Origin: Kitasatospora mediocidica KCTC 9733
GTDB taxonomy: Bacteria; Actinomycetota; Actinomycetes; Streptomycetales; Streptomycetaceae
DNA length: 64,000 bases
Direction: 5' to 3'
Assembly (NCBI RefSeq): GCF_000744225.1
Contig: NZ_JQLN01000001.1
Coordinates: 806,001 to 870,000 of the forward strand
Within the stretch, counting starts at the first letter, position 1. Each line of letters starts with the position of its first letter. Shown here piece by piece: positions 27,717 to 36,899 of this stretch. Below the pieces are notes generated by a model. The model saw nothing but the letters and a program-made list of their open reading frames with translations, was not told where the DNA came from and did not search any database. Both the position numbers and the translations under genes were made by a program.

Positions 27717-28916
27717 ATGCGGCTCTACCTGCTCGCCCTCAACCCCACCGACTCGGTCACCCAGGGCTTCCTGCCGGCCGCGGCACGGCTGGGCCTCGAC
27801 GTCACCGTCCTCACCGACCACGCCGAAGCACACCGCCTCGCGTACGCCGGACTCCCCTCGCCCCCCGAGGTCCTGGCGTGCGAGGTGCAGGACTTCCGCG
27901 AGGTGGTCGGCCTGGTCTCCCGGCACCACGCACCGGCCGCGCTCTTCAGCAACAGTGACCACCTGCAGACCCAGACCGCGCTGGCCGCCGGGTACTTCGG
28001 CCTGCCGGCCAAGGACTGGCGGGCGACCCTGCGAGCGAAGAACAAGGCCGAGCTGCGCCGGCACCTGAGCGCCACCGGCCTGGACACCGTCTGGTCCGCC
28101 GAGTTGGCCCCCGGCCAGGACCCGGCCACGCTGGCCGACCCGCCCTTCCCCTGCGTGCTCAAACCGCGCGAGGGGGTGGCCAGCGAGGATGTCGCCCTGG
28201 TCACCGACGCGGCCGAACTGGCCCTGCGCCACCGGGAGATCCAGCACCGCAGGCCCGGCGCGACGCTGGTCGTCGAGGAGCTCCTGACCGGCGACCTCTT
28301 CACTCTGGAGACCCTGGGCGACGGCCGCGACCGCCGGGTCCTCGGTGGCTTCCGCACCCGGCTCTCGCCGCCGCCGCACTTCGTGGAGGAGGTGCTGGAG
28401 TTCGTCCCCGCCTACCCGCAGGCCGTGTTGGACCAGGTACTCGCCCAACTGGACGCGCTCGGCGTCGGCCTGGGCGCCTGCCACACCGAGTTCGTCCTCC
28501 AGGCGGACGGCCGGGCGCGCCTGATCGAGGTCAACTACCGGGCCATCGGCGACCAGTGCGACCTGATGCTGGCCCAGATCCTGGAGATCCCGTACTTCGA
28601 GCACGTCCTCACCGCACACCTCGGCCGCCCGCTGCCCGACGTCCCCGGCCCCCGCACCGACCGCCGGGCCCGCAACGAGGTGGTCTGCGCCGACCGCGCC
28701 GGCACGCTGACCGCCGCACCCGGCCGCTACGACGGCGAGGCCGACGGCGTGCGGCTGGCCTACCGCCCGCTGCGCCCGGTCGGCGAACGCCACGAGCACT
28801 ACCGCACCAACCGCGACTACCTGGGCGTGGTCTGGGCGATCGGCGCGGACCAGGCCGCGGTGGACGCCGCCGTCGCCGGCTTCGTCGCGGCCCACCGCTG
28901 GGAGATCACCCCGTGA
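27717..28916 (+). CDS. ATP-grasp ligase, siderophore biosynthesis (PvsA-like)
   Basis: The 399-residue protein has an N-terminal Rossmann-like segment (MRLYLLALNPTDSVTQGFLP) and ATP-grasp features: FPCVLKPREGVASEDV (nucleotide-binding Lys), VVEELLTGDLFTLE, and the metal-binding LIEVNYRAIGDQCD. ATP-grasp enzymes join a carboxylate to an amine through an acylphosphate. The gene is first in an ATP-grasp/NIS/MFS/NIS/decarboxylase run that matches pvsABCDE, where PvsA helps assemble vibrioferrin from alanine, 2-oxoglutarate, citrate and ethanolamine. Substrates here are inferred. The ATG at 27717 lacks a strong ribosome site. Its stop overlaps the next start (GTGA). Confidence 0.85.
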   Translation: MRLYLLALNPTDSVTQGFLPAAARLGLDVTVLTDHAEAHRLAYAGLPSPPEVLACEVQDFREVVGLVSRHHAPAALFSNSDHLQTQTALAAGYFGLPAKDWRATLRAKNKAELRRHLSATGLDTVWSAELAPGQDPATLADPPFPCVLKPREGVASEDVALVTDAAELALRHREIQHRRPGATLVVEELLTGDLFTLETLGDGRDRRVLGGFRTRLSPPPHFVEEVLEFVPAYPQAVLDQVLAQLDALGVGLGACHTEFVLQADGRARLIEVNYRAIGDQCDLMLAQILEIPYFEHVLTAHLGRPLPDVPGPRTDRRARNEVVCADRAGTLTAAPGRYDGEADGVRLAYRPLRPVGERHEHYRTNRDYLGVVWAIGADQAAVDAAVAGFVAAHRWEITP

Positions 28917-30628
28917 GCACCCACGACGAGTTGACCCTCCGGGTGCTCGACGCCCTGCTGCGCGAGGACGTCCTCGGCCTGCGCACCCGCAGCATCCCCG
29001 ACGAGCGCCCGGACGGCCGCTGGCTGCGCCTGGACGCCCGCCCGGGAACGCGGTTCGCACTGCCGGTGGCCACGGGCGGCTTCCAGTGCGAGTACGCCGT
29101 GCGGGAGCCGCTGCTGGAGGCCGACGGGGTCGCGCTGACCGACCTGGACGCGATGCTGGCGGCCCTCGCCGCAGCGGCCGATCCGGCCGACCGGCCCGGC
29201 CACCTGGCCTTCGCCGAGGAGTGCCGGCAGACCCTGTCCACCATGCGCCTGCACGCCGCCGCCCGGCCCGCCGTGCACGGCAGGCTGGCCGAGCGCTACG
29301 GCCACGATCCGGCCGCCTGGTCCGGACTCGGCGACAGCCTGGCCTTCGACACACTGGCCGCCTACCTGGACCACCCGGTCTACCCGACCTCGCGCGGCCG
29401 TTCCGGCCTGACGGATACTCAGATCACGTCCTTCGCACCGGAGTTCCACCCCTCCTTCGAGCTGCGCTGGCTGGCCCTGCCGGCCTCGGCGCTGACCGTG
29501 CACGGCGCGGCGCCGCTGCCCTCCTGGTGGCCGACCCCGGCCGAGCTGGGCCTCGGCCACCTCGGCACCGGCCATCTGACCATCCCCGTCCACCCGTTGT
29601 CGGTCGGGGCGGCGCTGGACGAGGCGCTGCACGCGGCCGGTCTGGCCGACGTGGCCGAACTCGCCGAACACGGCTACCTGGAGGTCGTCCCCACGCTGTC
29701 CACGCGCACCGTCGCGGTGGCCGCCGACCCCTCACTGCACCTCAAACTCCCGCTCGCCACCGCCACCCTGGGCCTGCGCAACCGGCGGACCATCAAGCCC
29801 GGCACGCTGCGCGACGGCGCGGCCGGACAGCGGCTGCTGGCCGCGGTGATCGAGCAGGAGCCACGCTTCGGGGAGAGCGTGCTGCTCGCCGACGAGCAGT
29901 GCTACGCCCACGCCGGCCACGAGTTGCTGGCCGTGCTGGCCCGCCGCTACCCGGGCGGCCTTGAGGAGGCCGTGACGGTGCCGCTGGCCGCCCTGGCCGC
30001 GCCCGCGCCGTCCGGACGCCTGGTGCTCGACCACCTCGCCGACCACTTCTACGCGGGCGACCCGCTCGCCCTGTACGACGCCCTGCTCACCCTGCTGCTC
30101 GACTGGCAGGTCACGCTCTTCGGCCACGGCATAGCGCTGGAGTCGCACCAGCAGAACACCTCCCTGGTGCTCGACCGGACCGCCGACGGCGGCAGCCGGC
30201 TGCGGCTGCTCTACAAGGACAACGACGGCCCCCGGATCAACCGCCTGCGCAGCAGTCATCTCCCGCTCGACGAGGCCGCGTTCGACGACGCCCGGATCTT
30301 CGGCGAGGACGACCGGCCGTTGACCGACCTGTTCACCACCATCACCGGCCACCTCTGCACCGCCTCGCTCGCCTTCACCCTGGCCGAACCCGGCCGCGCA
30401 CCGCTGGAGGTGACCCTCGGCCTGCTGCGCGCCCGGCTGACCGAGGCGCTGGAGCGGATCGGCCCGGCCGGCGACCCGCTGCGCGCGGCACTGCTGGACG
30501 CCGACCGGCTGCCGGTCAAGGCGATGGTCAGCGCCGGAACCCTGCTCAGCAAGGAGCGCTCGGGCGCGGCGGACATCAACAAGCACTACACCACCGGCCC
30601 GAACTACCTGCGCAGGGCGGCGTCGTGA
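28913..30628 (+). CDS. NIS siderophore synthetase 1 (IucA/IucC family, PvsB-like)
   Basis: The 571-residue enzyme has IucA/IucC landmarks: HPSFELRWLALPASAL and HLTIPVHPLSVGAALDEAL in the N-terminal half, LKLPLATATLGLRNRRTIKP (ATP-binding region), and the catalytic/citrate-binding HQQNTSLVL and LYKDNDGPRINRLR. NIS synthetases adenylate a carboxylate such as citrate and couple it to an amine or alcohol. The GTG start overlaps the ATP-grasp stop, and its stop overlaps the MFS start, so translation is coupled. Length is typical for the family. Confidence 0.92.
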   Translation: MSTHDELTLRVLDALLREDVLGLRTRSIPDERPDGRWLRLDARPGTRFALPVATGGFQCEYAVREPLLEADGVALTDLDAMLAALAAAADPADRPGHLAFAEECRQTLSTMRLHAAARPAVHGRLAERYGHDPAAWSGLGDSLAFDTLAAYLDHPVYPTSRGRSGLTDTQITSFAPEFHPSFELRWLALPASALTVHGAAPLPSWWPTPAELGLGHLGTGHLTIPVHPLSVGAALDEALHAAGLADVAELAEHGYLEVVPTLSTRTVAVAADPSLHLKLPLATATLGLRNRRTIKPGTLRDGAAGQRLLAAVIEQEPRFGESVLLADEQCYAHAGHELLAVLARRYPGGLEEAVTVPLAALAAPAPSGRLVLDHLADHFYAGDPLALYDALLTLLLDWQVTLFGHGIALESHQQNTSLVLDRTADGGSRLRLLYKDNDGPRINRLRSSHLPLDEAAFDDARIFGEDDRPLTDLFTTITGHLCTASLAFTLAEPGRAPLEVTLGLLRARLTEALERIGPAGDPLRAALLDADRLPVKAMVSAGTLLSKERSGAADINKHYTTGPNYLRRAAS

Positions 30629-31842
30629 GAACCGGCACGACGCCCCGGACGACACCGGCCGACCCCCGCCCGGCCGGCCTGGAGCGCCGCCAGGTGCACG
30701 CGGTGGCGGCCTGCTACTTCGTCGCCTCGTTCGCCGCCCTGGGCCTGCCGCCCTACCTGACGGCGATCCTGCCGGGGCTCGGCGACAGCAAGGGTTCCTG
30801 GGCCGGGCTGCTCTACATCATGCCCACCGTCTTCAGCGCGCTCGGCGCCCCGCTCTGGGGCCGGCTGGCCGACCGCTTCGGCCGCAAGCGCCTGCTGCTG
30901 CGCGCCCAACTCGGGCTCAGCGTCTCGTTCCTGCTCGCGGGCGCGGCCAACAGCCTCTGGGCGTTCGCGCTCGCGCTGGTCCTCCAGGGCTTCCTCGGCG
31001 GCACCTTCGCCGCCACCAACGGCTATCTGGCGGCCGCCCTGGAGGGCCCGCGGCTCTCCAGGGCGCTCACCCTGATGCAGGGCAGCGCGCGGGCCTCGCT
31101 GGTGGCCGCGCCGATCCTGGTCGGCGCGCTCTCGCCCTGGGTGTCCCCGCACCGCCAGTACCTGCTGATGGCCGTGCTCCCGCTCGCCGCGGCCGCGCTG
31201 CTGACCCGGCTGCCCGAGCCGAAGGCACCGGCCGACCAGCGCGGACGGCAGCCGAGCGCACCGGCGCCCGAACCCGCCGCCGTCTCGCTGCGACCGCTCT
31301 ACGTCTACGAGTTCGCGTTCGTCTTCGCCACCATCATCTCCTTCCCCTATCTGATCGCCCTGGTCGACCAGCGCCTGCCCGGGGTGAGCGCGACCGTCAC
31401 CGGCCTGCTCTTCGCCCTGCCGCACCTGTGCTACCTGCTGTGCGCCTCCCGCGTGCACAACGCCTTCCTGCACCGCCCGCACACCGGCCTGGCGCTCGGC
31501 TTCGCGCTCGTCGCCCTCGGCCTGGCCGGCCACGGCCCCGCGCACTCGCTGCTCGCGTTCGCACTGGCCCGGCTGGTGCTCGGCGCCGGCCTCACGCTCG
31601 GCCTGGTCTGCCTGTCGGTGCTCGCCGCCGAGGCGGCCCGCGGCCGGGCCCCGGGCCGGATGTTCGGCACCCTCGAACTCATCTCCAAGGGCGGCGCGGT
31701 GGCCGCCGGCCTGGTCGCCGCCCTGGTCAACGCCGCCTACGGCGCGGCCGCGCCGGTCCTGGTCGGCACCGCCGCGGCCCTGGTCACCGCGCTGGCCGCC
31801 ACTGCCCCCCGTCTGTTCGCCCACTCCCGTTGGAGCCGCTGA
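30625..31842 (+). CDS. MFS siderophore exporter (PvsC-like)
   Basis: The 405-residue protein has about twelve membrane helices and the loop 2-3 motif GRLADRFGRKRLLLR of major facilitator transporters. It lies between two NIS synthetase genes with 4-bp and 1-bp overlaps, the position of the exporter in pvs-type clusters. I infer that it exports the newly made siderophore. The start is the GTG at 30625. Confidence 0.88.
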   Translation: MRTGTTPRTTPADPRPAGLERRQVHAVAACYFVASFAALGLPPYLTAILPGLGDSKGSWAGLLYIMPTVFSALGAPLWGRLADRFGRKRLLLRAQLGLSVSFLLAGAANSLWAFALALVLQGFLGGTFAATNGYLAAALEGPRLSRALTLMQGSARASLVAAPILVGALSPWVSPHRQYLLMAVLPLAAAALLTRLPEPKAPADQRGRQPSAPAPEPAAVSLRPLYVYEFAFVFATIISFPYLIALVDQRLPGVSATVTGLLFALPHLCYLLCASRVHNAFLHRPHTGLALGFALVALGLAGHGPAHSLLAFALARLVLGAGLTLGLVCLSVLAAEAARGRAPGRMFGTLELISKGGAVAAGLVAALVNAAYGAAAPVLVGTAAALVTALAATAPRLFAHSRWSR

Positions 31843-33634
31843 TGTCCGCTCTGCCAGCCTCGCCGCCCGTGCCCGCGCCCATCGACGCACCCACCGAACT
31901 GCCCACCGCCGACGAGGCGGTGGCCCACACCCTGCTCAACTGCCTGCTGCGCGAGGTCTCCTCGGCCGAGCACCAGACCGCCGTCACCGACGGCCGGCTA
32001 CTGATCCGACTCCCCCGGCGCGGGGCACTGCTGCGGGTGGCACTGCGCCGCACCTCGCTGCTCGGCGCGCACCGCTTCGTCGGCCCGGTCTGCGAGGAAA
32101 CCCCGGACGGCTGGCGGGTGTTGGCGTGGCGCGAGCTGGCCGAGCACGTCCAGGCGGAGCTGACCCTGCGCAGCGGCCTGGGCAACGAGGAGTTCCTGGA
32201 GCAGCTCGCCTCCAGCCACGAGGGCGTCGCCGCCGCGCTGGCCGGCCGTCCCGCCGCGGGCCCCGATCGCTACCTGGAGTCCGAGCAGGCCCTGTTGTTC
32301 GGCCACCGCTTCCACCCGGCGCCCAAGTCCCGCTCGGCCGGCCGGGCGGCCTGGGCCGCGTACGCGCCGGAGGCCCGGGCGGTCTTCGCCCTGCGCTACC
32401 TGGCGGTGCGCGAGCACCTGGTCGCCGAGCGGAGCACCGACCCGGCGGCGACCGCCGTCCTGGACGGGCTGCTGCCCCCGCACGCCGTCCCGCCGGGCTA
32501 CCGGCTGCTGCCCGCCCACCCCTGGCAGTACGAGCTGCTGGCCGACAACCCGGTCCTGCGCGCGGCCCTCGCGAGCGGCGACGTGCTCGATCTGGGCACC
32601 GGCGGAGCGGAGTTCGCCGCCACCGCCTCGGTCCGCACGCTGCACGGCGCGGGCGCCTTCCTCAAGTTCAGCCTGAACGTGCGGATCACCAACTGCCTGC
32701 GCAAGAACGCCGCGTACGAGCTGACCGGCGCCGTCGAGCTGACCCGGCTGCTGGAGCCGGCCCTCGCCGAGCTGGCCGAGCGCTTCCCGGACTCCGCGAT
32801 GCTGCGCGAGCCGGCCTTCCGCACCCTCGCCCTGCCGGGCCCCGACGGCACCCCGGACCTCGCGCTCTTCGAGGGCTTCGGCCTGATCGTCCGCGAGGAC
32901 CTGAGCGCCCGGCTGCGCCCGGGGGTCACCCCGCTGCTGGCCGCCGCGGTCGCCGACGAGTACCCGACCAGTTCCGCGCACATCTCCCGCCTGCTGGACG
33001 GCGCCGGCCCGCAGGAGCTGCTCACCTGGTGGGCGCAGTACCTGCGGCTGCTCCTCCCCCCGGTGCTGGCCGCCTACTTCGACCACGGCGTGGTGCTGGA
33101 GCCGCATCTGCAGAACGTGCTGATCGGGGTCGACGCCGCGGGCCGCCCGGCCCAGGTGCTCTTCCGCGACCTGGAGGGCACCAAGCTCGTCCCGGAACGC
33201 AACGCCGCCCTGCTGGACCAGTTGCCGCCCGAGGTGGCCGGCCCGATCGGCTACGACGCGCAGCGCGGCTGGGACCGGGTGGTCTACTGCCTGCTGGTCA
33301 ACCACGTCGCCGAACTGCTGGCCGCCCTCGCCGACCAGGCCCCCCTGCTCGAACCCGAGCTCTGGGAGCTCGTCCGCACAGCCCTGCGGGACTATGCGGA
33401 CGGGCACGGCTGCCCGCCACGGCTCAGCGCGCTGATCGCGGGCGTACCGCTGCCGGCCAAGGCCAACCTGCTGACCCGCTGGGAGCGCAAGGCCGACCGA
33501 GAGGCCGGCTACGTCCGGCTGCCCTCGCCGTTCGCCGCCGACGTGCTGGCCCAGGCCGCCCGCACCCGGCTGCCCGTCCCCACCCCCTCCGTCCACGCGT
33601 CCGCCCCCGCACCCCCGCCCGGAGCGCCCGGTGA
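31842..33634 (+). CDS. NIS siderophore synthetase 2 (PvsD-like), 3' end frameshifted
   Basis: The ATG at 31842 overlaps the exporter stop and opens an IucA/IucC protein with RYLESEQALLFGHRFHPAPK, LLPAHPWQYE, LKFSLNVRITNCLRKNA, LEPHLQNVLIGV and LFRDLEGTKLVPE, all family landmarks in order. The conserved part ends near 33580. The same frame then has no stop until 35477, running across the decarboxylase in a different phase and into frame with the following membrane-protein gene. A TGA overlapping the decarboxylase start (33632-33634), as at the other junctions, is in the frame one base earlier. A single missing C in the C-rich 33570-33620 would restore it. I give that stop as the likely end; the alternative is a 1,211-residue read-through. 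Confidence 0.75.
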
Positions 33635-34890
33635 CCCCGACCCCCGCCGTCCTGGACCGCGTCACCGCGCTGGCCCCCGACGCCCTGCCCGCCTACCTCT
33701 ACGACCTCGCCGCGCTGCGCCGGCACGCCGCCGCCGTCCGCGCCGCGCTGCCCGAGCGGGTCGAGCTCTACTACGCCGCCAAGGCCAACCCGCAGGCCCC
33801 GCTGCTGACCGCCCTGCGCGACGCGGTCGACGGCTACGAGGTCTCCTCCGGCGGCGAGTTGGCCTACGTCCGGGCCACCCTGCCGGACGCGCCACTGGCC
33901 TTCGGCGGCCCGGGCAAGACCGCCGCCGAGATGGCCGACGCGCTGCGCCTGGGCGTGCACCGCTGGCACCTGGAGAGCGAACAGGAGCTCTACCGGCTGG
34001 CCGACCTGCTGGCGGCGACCCCCGAGGCCGAGGTCGACGTGCTGCTCCGGGTGAACCTGCCGGTGGTCTCCGGCGCCCTGGACGCCGTCGCGCTGGCGAT
34101 GGGCGGCCGCCCCACGCCGTTCGGCCTGGACCCCGAGCGGGCCGAGGCCTGCGCCCGGCTGCTCGCCGAGCCGCGCTTTCGCCAACTGCGGCTCCGCGGC
34201 GTGCACGCCCACCTCGCGAGCGGCCTGGACGCCCCCGAACAGCTCGCGCTGGCCGGCCAGGTGGTCGCCTGGTCCCTCGACCTGGCCCGGCGCCACCGCT
34301 TCGAGCTGACCGAGGTCAACGTGGGCGGCGGCATGGCCGTCGACTACGCCGACCCGTCCGCGCGCTTCGACTGGGCCGCCTTCGGCACCGGCCTGGCCCG
34401 CCTCCTGGCACCCCACCCCGGCCTGCGCCTGCGGATCGAGCCGGGCCGCGCGCTGACCGCCTACTGCGGCTGGTACGCGACCGAGGTGCTCGACGTGAAG
34501 CAGAGCCACGGCGAGGACTTCGCGGTGCTCCGCGGCGGCACCCACCACCTGCGCACCCCCGCCACCCGCGGCCACGACCAGCCGTTCGCGGTGCTGCCGG
34601 TCGAGGCCTGGCCGCACCCCTGGCCGCGCCCGTCCGCGCGCTCCGGCCGGACCACCCTGGCCGGCCAGCTCTGCACCCCCAAGGACGTCCTCGCCCACCG
34701 CGCCCCCGCACCCGGCCTGCGCGCCGCCGACCGGGTGCTCTTCCAGCTGGCCGGCGCCTACGCCTGGAACATCTCGCACCACGACTTCCTGATGCACCCG
34801 CACCCCGGCTTCCACTTCCTGCCCGGCGACAGGACCGACGACCAGCCCGCCCACCCGCAGCAGCCTCAACCCGGTCAACCCACGGGTTGA
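33631..34890 (+). CDS. PLP-dependent decarboxylase (PvsE/SbnH-like)
   Basis: The 419-residue enzyme belongs to the fold-III (DapDC/ODC-like) decarboxylases. It shows the PLP lysine in YYAAKANPQ, the specificity-loop region GVHAHLASG, the phosphate-binding VNVGGGMAVDY, RIEPGRALTAYCG, and the active-site Cys in QLCTPKDVLA. In vibrioferrin and staphyloferrin B pathways this enzyme decarboxylates a seryl or amino-acid-derived citrate intermediate or precursor; the exact substrate here is inferred. The GTG at 33631 has GGAG upstream. It is the fifth gene of the pvs-like order. Confidence 0.9.
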   Translation: MTPTPAVLDRVTALAPDALPAYLYDLAALRRHAAAVRAALPERVELYYAAKANPQAPLLTALRDAVDGYEVSSGGELAYVRATLPDAPLAFGGPGKTAAEMADALRLGVHRWHLESEQELYRLADLLAATPEAEVDVLLRVNLPVVSGALDAVALAMGGRPTPFGLDPERAEACARLLAEPRFRQLRLRGVHAHLASGLDAPEQLALAGQVVAWSLDLARRHRFELTEVNVGGGMAVDYADPSARFDWAAFGTGLARLLAPHPGLRLRIEPGRALTAYCGWYATEVLDVKQSHGEDFAVLRGGTHHLRTPATRGHDQPFAVLPVEAWPHPWPRPSARSGRTTLAGQLCTPKDVLAHRAPAPGLRAADRVLFQLAGAYAWNISHHDFLMHPHPGFHFLPGDRTDDQPAHPQQPQPGQPTG

Positions 34891-34961
34891 CCCCCGGTTC
34901 CACCCCCGCCCCCACCCGCGGGATGACGTCCGGTCAGGCTCCCGCGCGGGAAGCTCTTCCC

Positions 34962-35477
34962 ATGAACACCACCGAGTACTGCGTGCAGCTGGCCCTGGTC
35001 CTGATCGTCGTGCGCCACATCAAGGGCGGCAAGCTGGACGCCGCGAGCCTCGTCCTGCCGGTCATCCTGATCGCCGCCACCGCCGTGTACTACCTGCGCC
35101 AGTTCCCGACCGGCGGCGGTGACCTGGGCCTCGAACTGGGCCTGTGCGCCCTGGGCGTGCTGTCCGGAGTGCTGTGCGGGATCACCACCCGGGTCTGGAA
35201 CACCAAGGAGGGCGTCTTCTGCAAGGCCGGCTTCGTGCCCGCCGCGTTCTGGATCGGCGGTATCGGCGCACGGATCGTCTTCGTCCTGGCCACCGAGCAC
35301 ACCAGCTTCAACAAGACCGTCGAGACCTTCAGCCGCACCCACCAGATCACCGGCTCGCAGGCCTGGGTGGTGGCCTTCGTCCTGATGGCGATGGGCGAGG
35401 CCGTCGCCCGCCTGGTGACCATCCGGGTCCGGGCCCGCGGTGTGCGGCGCGCCGGCCTGGTGGGCCTGGCCGCCTGA
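34962..35477 (+). CDS. Small membrane protein of unknown function
   Basis: The 171-residue protein has about four or five hydrophobic helices (residues about 8-40, 55-75, 90-115 and 130-150) and a polar loop RVWNTKEGVFCKAG. I do not recognise the family; it loosely resembles CcdC/DUF1453-type membrane proteins. The ATG has GGGAAGC-like bases upstream. It lies 71 bp after the decarboxylase and ends the operon before a strong hairpin. By chance or by design it is in the same frame as the second NIS synthetase. A role in siderophore handling is not shown. Confidence 0.75.
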   Translation: MNTTEYCVQLALVLIVVRHIKGGKLDAASLVLPVILIAATAVYYLRQFPTGGGDLGLELGLCALGVLSGVLCGITTRVWNTKEGVFCKAGFVPAAFWIGGIGARIVFVLATEHTSFNKTVETFSRTHQITGSQAWVVAFVLMAMGEAVARLVTIRVRARGVRRAGLVGLAA

Positions 35478-35505
35478 CCCACCGCCCGCGAACACGAACA
35501 CGGGA

Positions 35506-35534
35506 GAGCCCCGGCGCCCAAGGCGCCGGGGCTC
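35506..35534. terminator. Bidirectional hairpin terminator
   Basis: GAGCCCCGGCGCC (35506-35518) pairs perfectly with GGCGCCGGGGCTC (35522-35534) across a three-base loop CAA. It lies 28 bp after the membrane-protein stop and 30 bp from the convergent permease stop, so it serves both operons. Confidence 0.85.
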
Positions 35535-35564
35535 CCGGCCGTCCGGACCCGCGGTCCCGCGCGC

Positions 35565-36899
35565 TCAGGCGCGCCCGGCCGCCAGCTGGGTCCGGCGGGA
35601 GAGCGAGTCGATCACCACCGCCGCCAGCAGGACGGCGCCGGTGACGATGAACTGGATGGCGTTGCTCAGCCCCTGGATGTTCATGCCCGACTGGATCGAG
35701 CCGATCACCAGCGCACCGAGCAACGCCGACCAGGTCTTGCCGCGCCCGCCGAAGAGGCTGGTGCCGCCGATGACGGCCGCCGCGATGGAGTTCATCAGCA
35801 GGTTGCCGCCGCCGGAGGTCTGGCTGGCCGACTGGATCTGCGCGGCGAGGAAGAGACCGCCGACCGCCGCCATGGTCGAGCAGATCATGAAGACCGAGAT
35901 CCTGGTCCAGGAGACGTTGATACCGGCCCGCCGGGCGCCCTCGATGTTGCCGCCCAGCGCGAAGATCCGCCGCCCGTAGGTGGTGCGGCGCAGCACGAAG
36001 TCCAGCACCACGATGAAGATCAGGAAGACCAGCAGCGCCAGCGGCAGGCCCTTGTACTGGTTGAGCGTGTACGCCACCACGAAGCTCACCACCGCCAGCA
36101 GCACGGTGCGCACCGCGATGTCGACCGGTGGCCGGTAGGGCACCCCCGCCCGCCGTCGCCGGTTGGCGTCGTACAGCATCGAGCCCAGATAGAGCAGCAC
36201 GCCGACCGCCGCCAGCCCGTAGGCCGCGATCTGCTGCCCGTAGATGGTGCTGTAGAGCCGCGAGACGATGTCGTTGCCGGACAGGTTGACCGTGCCGTTG
36301 GCGCCCAGGATCTGCAGCATCACGCCGTTCCAGGCCAGGTTTCCGGCCAGCGTGACCACGAAGGCCGGCACGCCGACCTTGGCGAAGAACAGGCCCTGGA
36401 TCAACCCGACCAGAGCGCCGCCGACCAGCGCCGAGATCAGCGCGACCCACTGATTGACGCCGTGCGTGACGTTCAGGACCGCGAAGATCGCGGCGCACAG
36501 TCCGCTGACCGAGCCGACCGAGAGGTCGATCTCACCCAGCAGCAGCACGAAGACGACGCCGATCGCGATCATCCCGGTGCCGACGATCTGCTGCGAGAGG
36601 TTGGAGAGGTTCTGCGCCGACAGGAAGCTGCTGTTCAGGCTGCCGAAGACGGCCCAGATGACGATCAGCGCGAGCACCACGGGCAGCGAGCCCAGCTCGC
36701 CGCTGCCGATCCTGCGCCGGAACTCGCCCAGGTAGCCGGCCACGCCCTGCTCGCGGACGATCAGCCGGGGGTCGACCACCGGCGTCGCCTCCGCGGCCAC
36801 CGGGACGGGTGCGTTGACGCCGTCCCGGGACATGCTGTCCTCGGGCAGGTCCGCCCGGTGGAACCCGTCGTCCCCCGGGGTGTTGTGGTCGCTGCTCAC
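35565..36899 (-). CDS. Sugar ABC transporter permease (XylH-like)
   Basis: The 444-residue permease of the BPD_transp_2 family has a polar N-terminal extension of about 70 residues, then about ten helices including EIDLSVGSVSGLCAAIFAVL and the signature GGTSLFGGRGKTWSALLGAL. These are typical of CUT2 (ribose/xylose-type) importers. The GTG at 36899 is set by the GTGA overlap with the ATPase stop. It is the last gene of a binding protein/ATPase/permease operon. Confidence 0.9.
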   Translation of the reverse strand: MSSDHNTPGDDGFHRADLPEDSMSRDGVNAPVPVAAEATPVVDPRLIVREQGVAGYLGEFRRRIGSGELGSLPVVLALIVIWAVFGSLNSSFLSAQNLSNLSQQIVGTGMIAIGVVFVLLLGEIDLSVGSVSGLCAAIFAVLNVTHGVNQWVALISALVGGALVGLIQGLFFAKVGVPAFVVTLAGNLAWNGVMLQILGANGTVNLSGNDIVSRLYSTIYGQQIAAYGLAAVGVLLYLGSMLYDANRRRRAGVPYRPPVDIAVRTVLLAVVSFVVAYTLNQYKGLPLALLVFLIFIVVLDFVLRRTTYGRRIFALGGNIEGARRAGINVSWTRISVFMICSTMAAVGGLFLAAQIQSASQTSGGGNLLMNSIAAAVIGGTSLFGGRGKTWSALLGALVIGSIQSGMNIQGLSNAIQFIVTGAVLLAAVVIDSLSRRTQLAAGRA

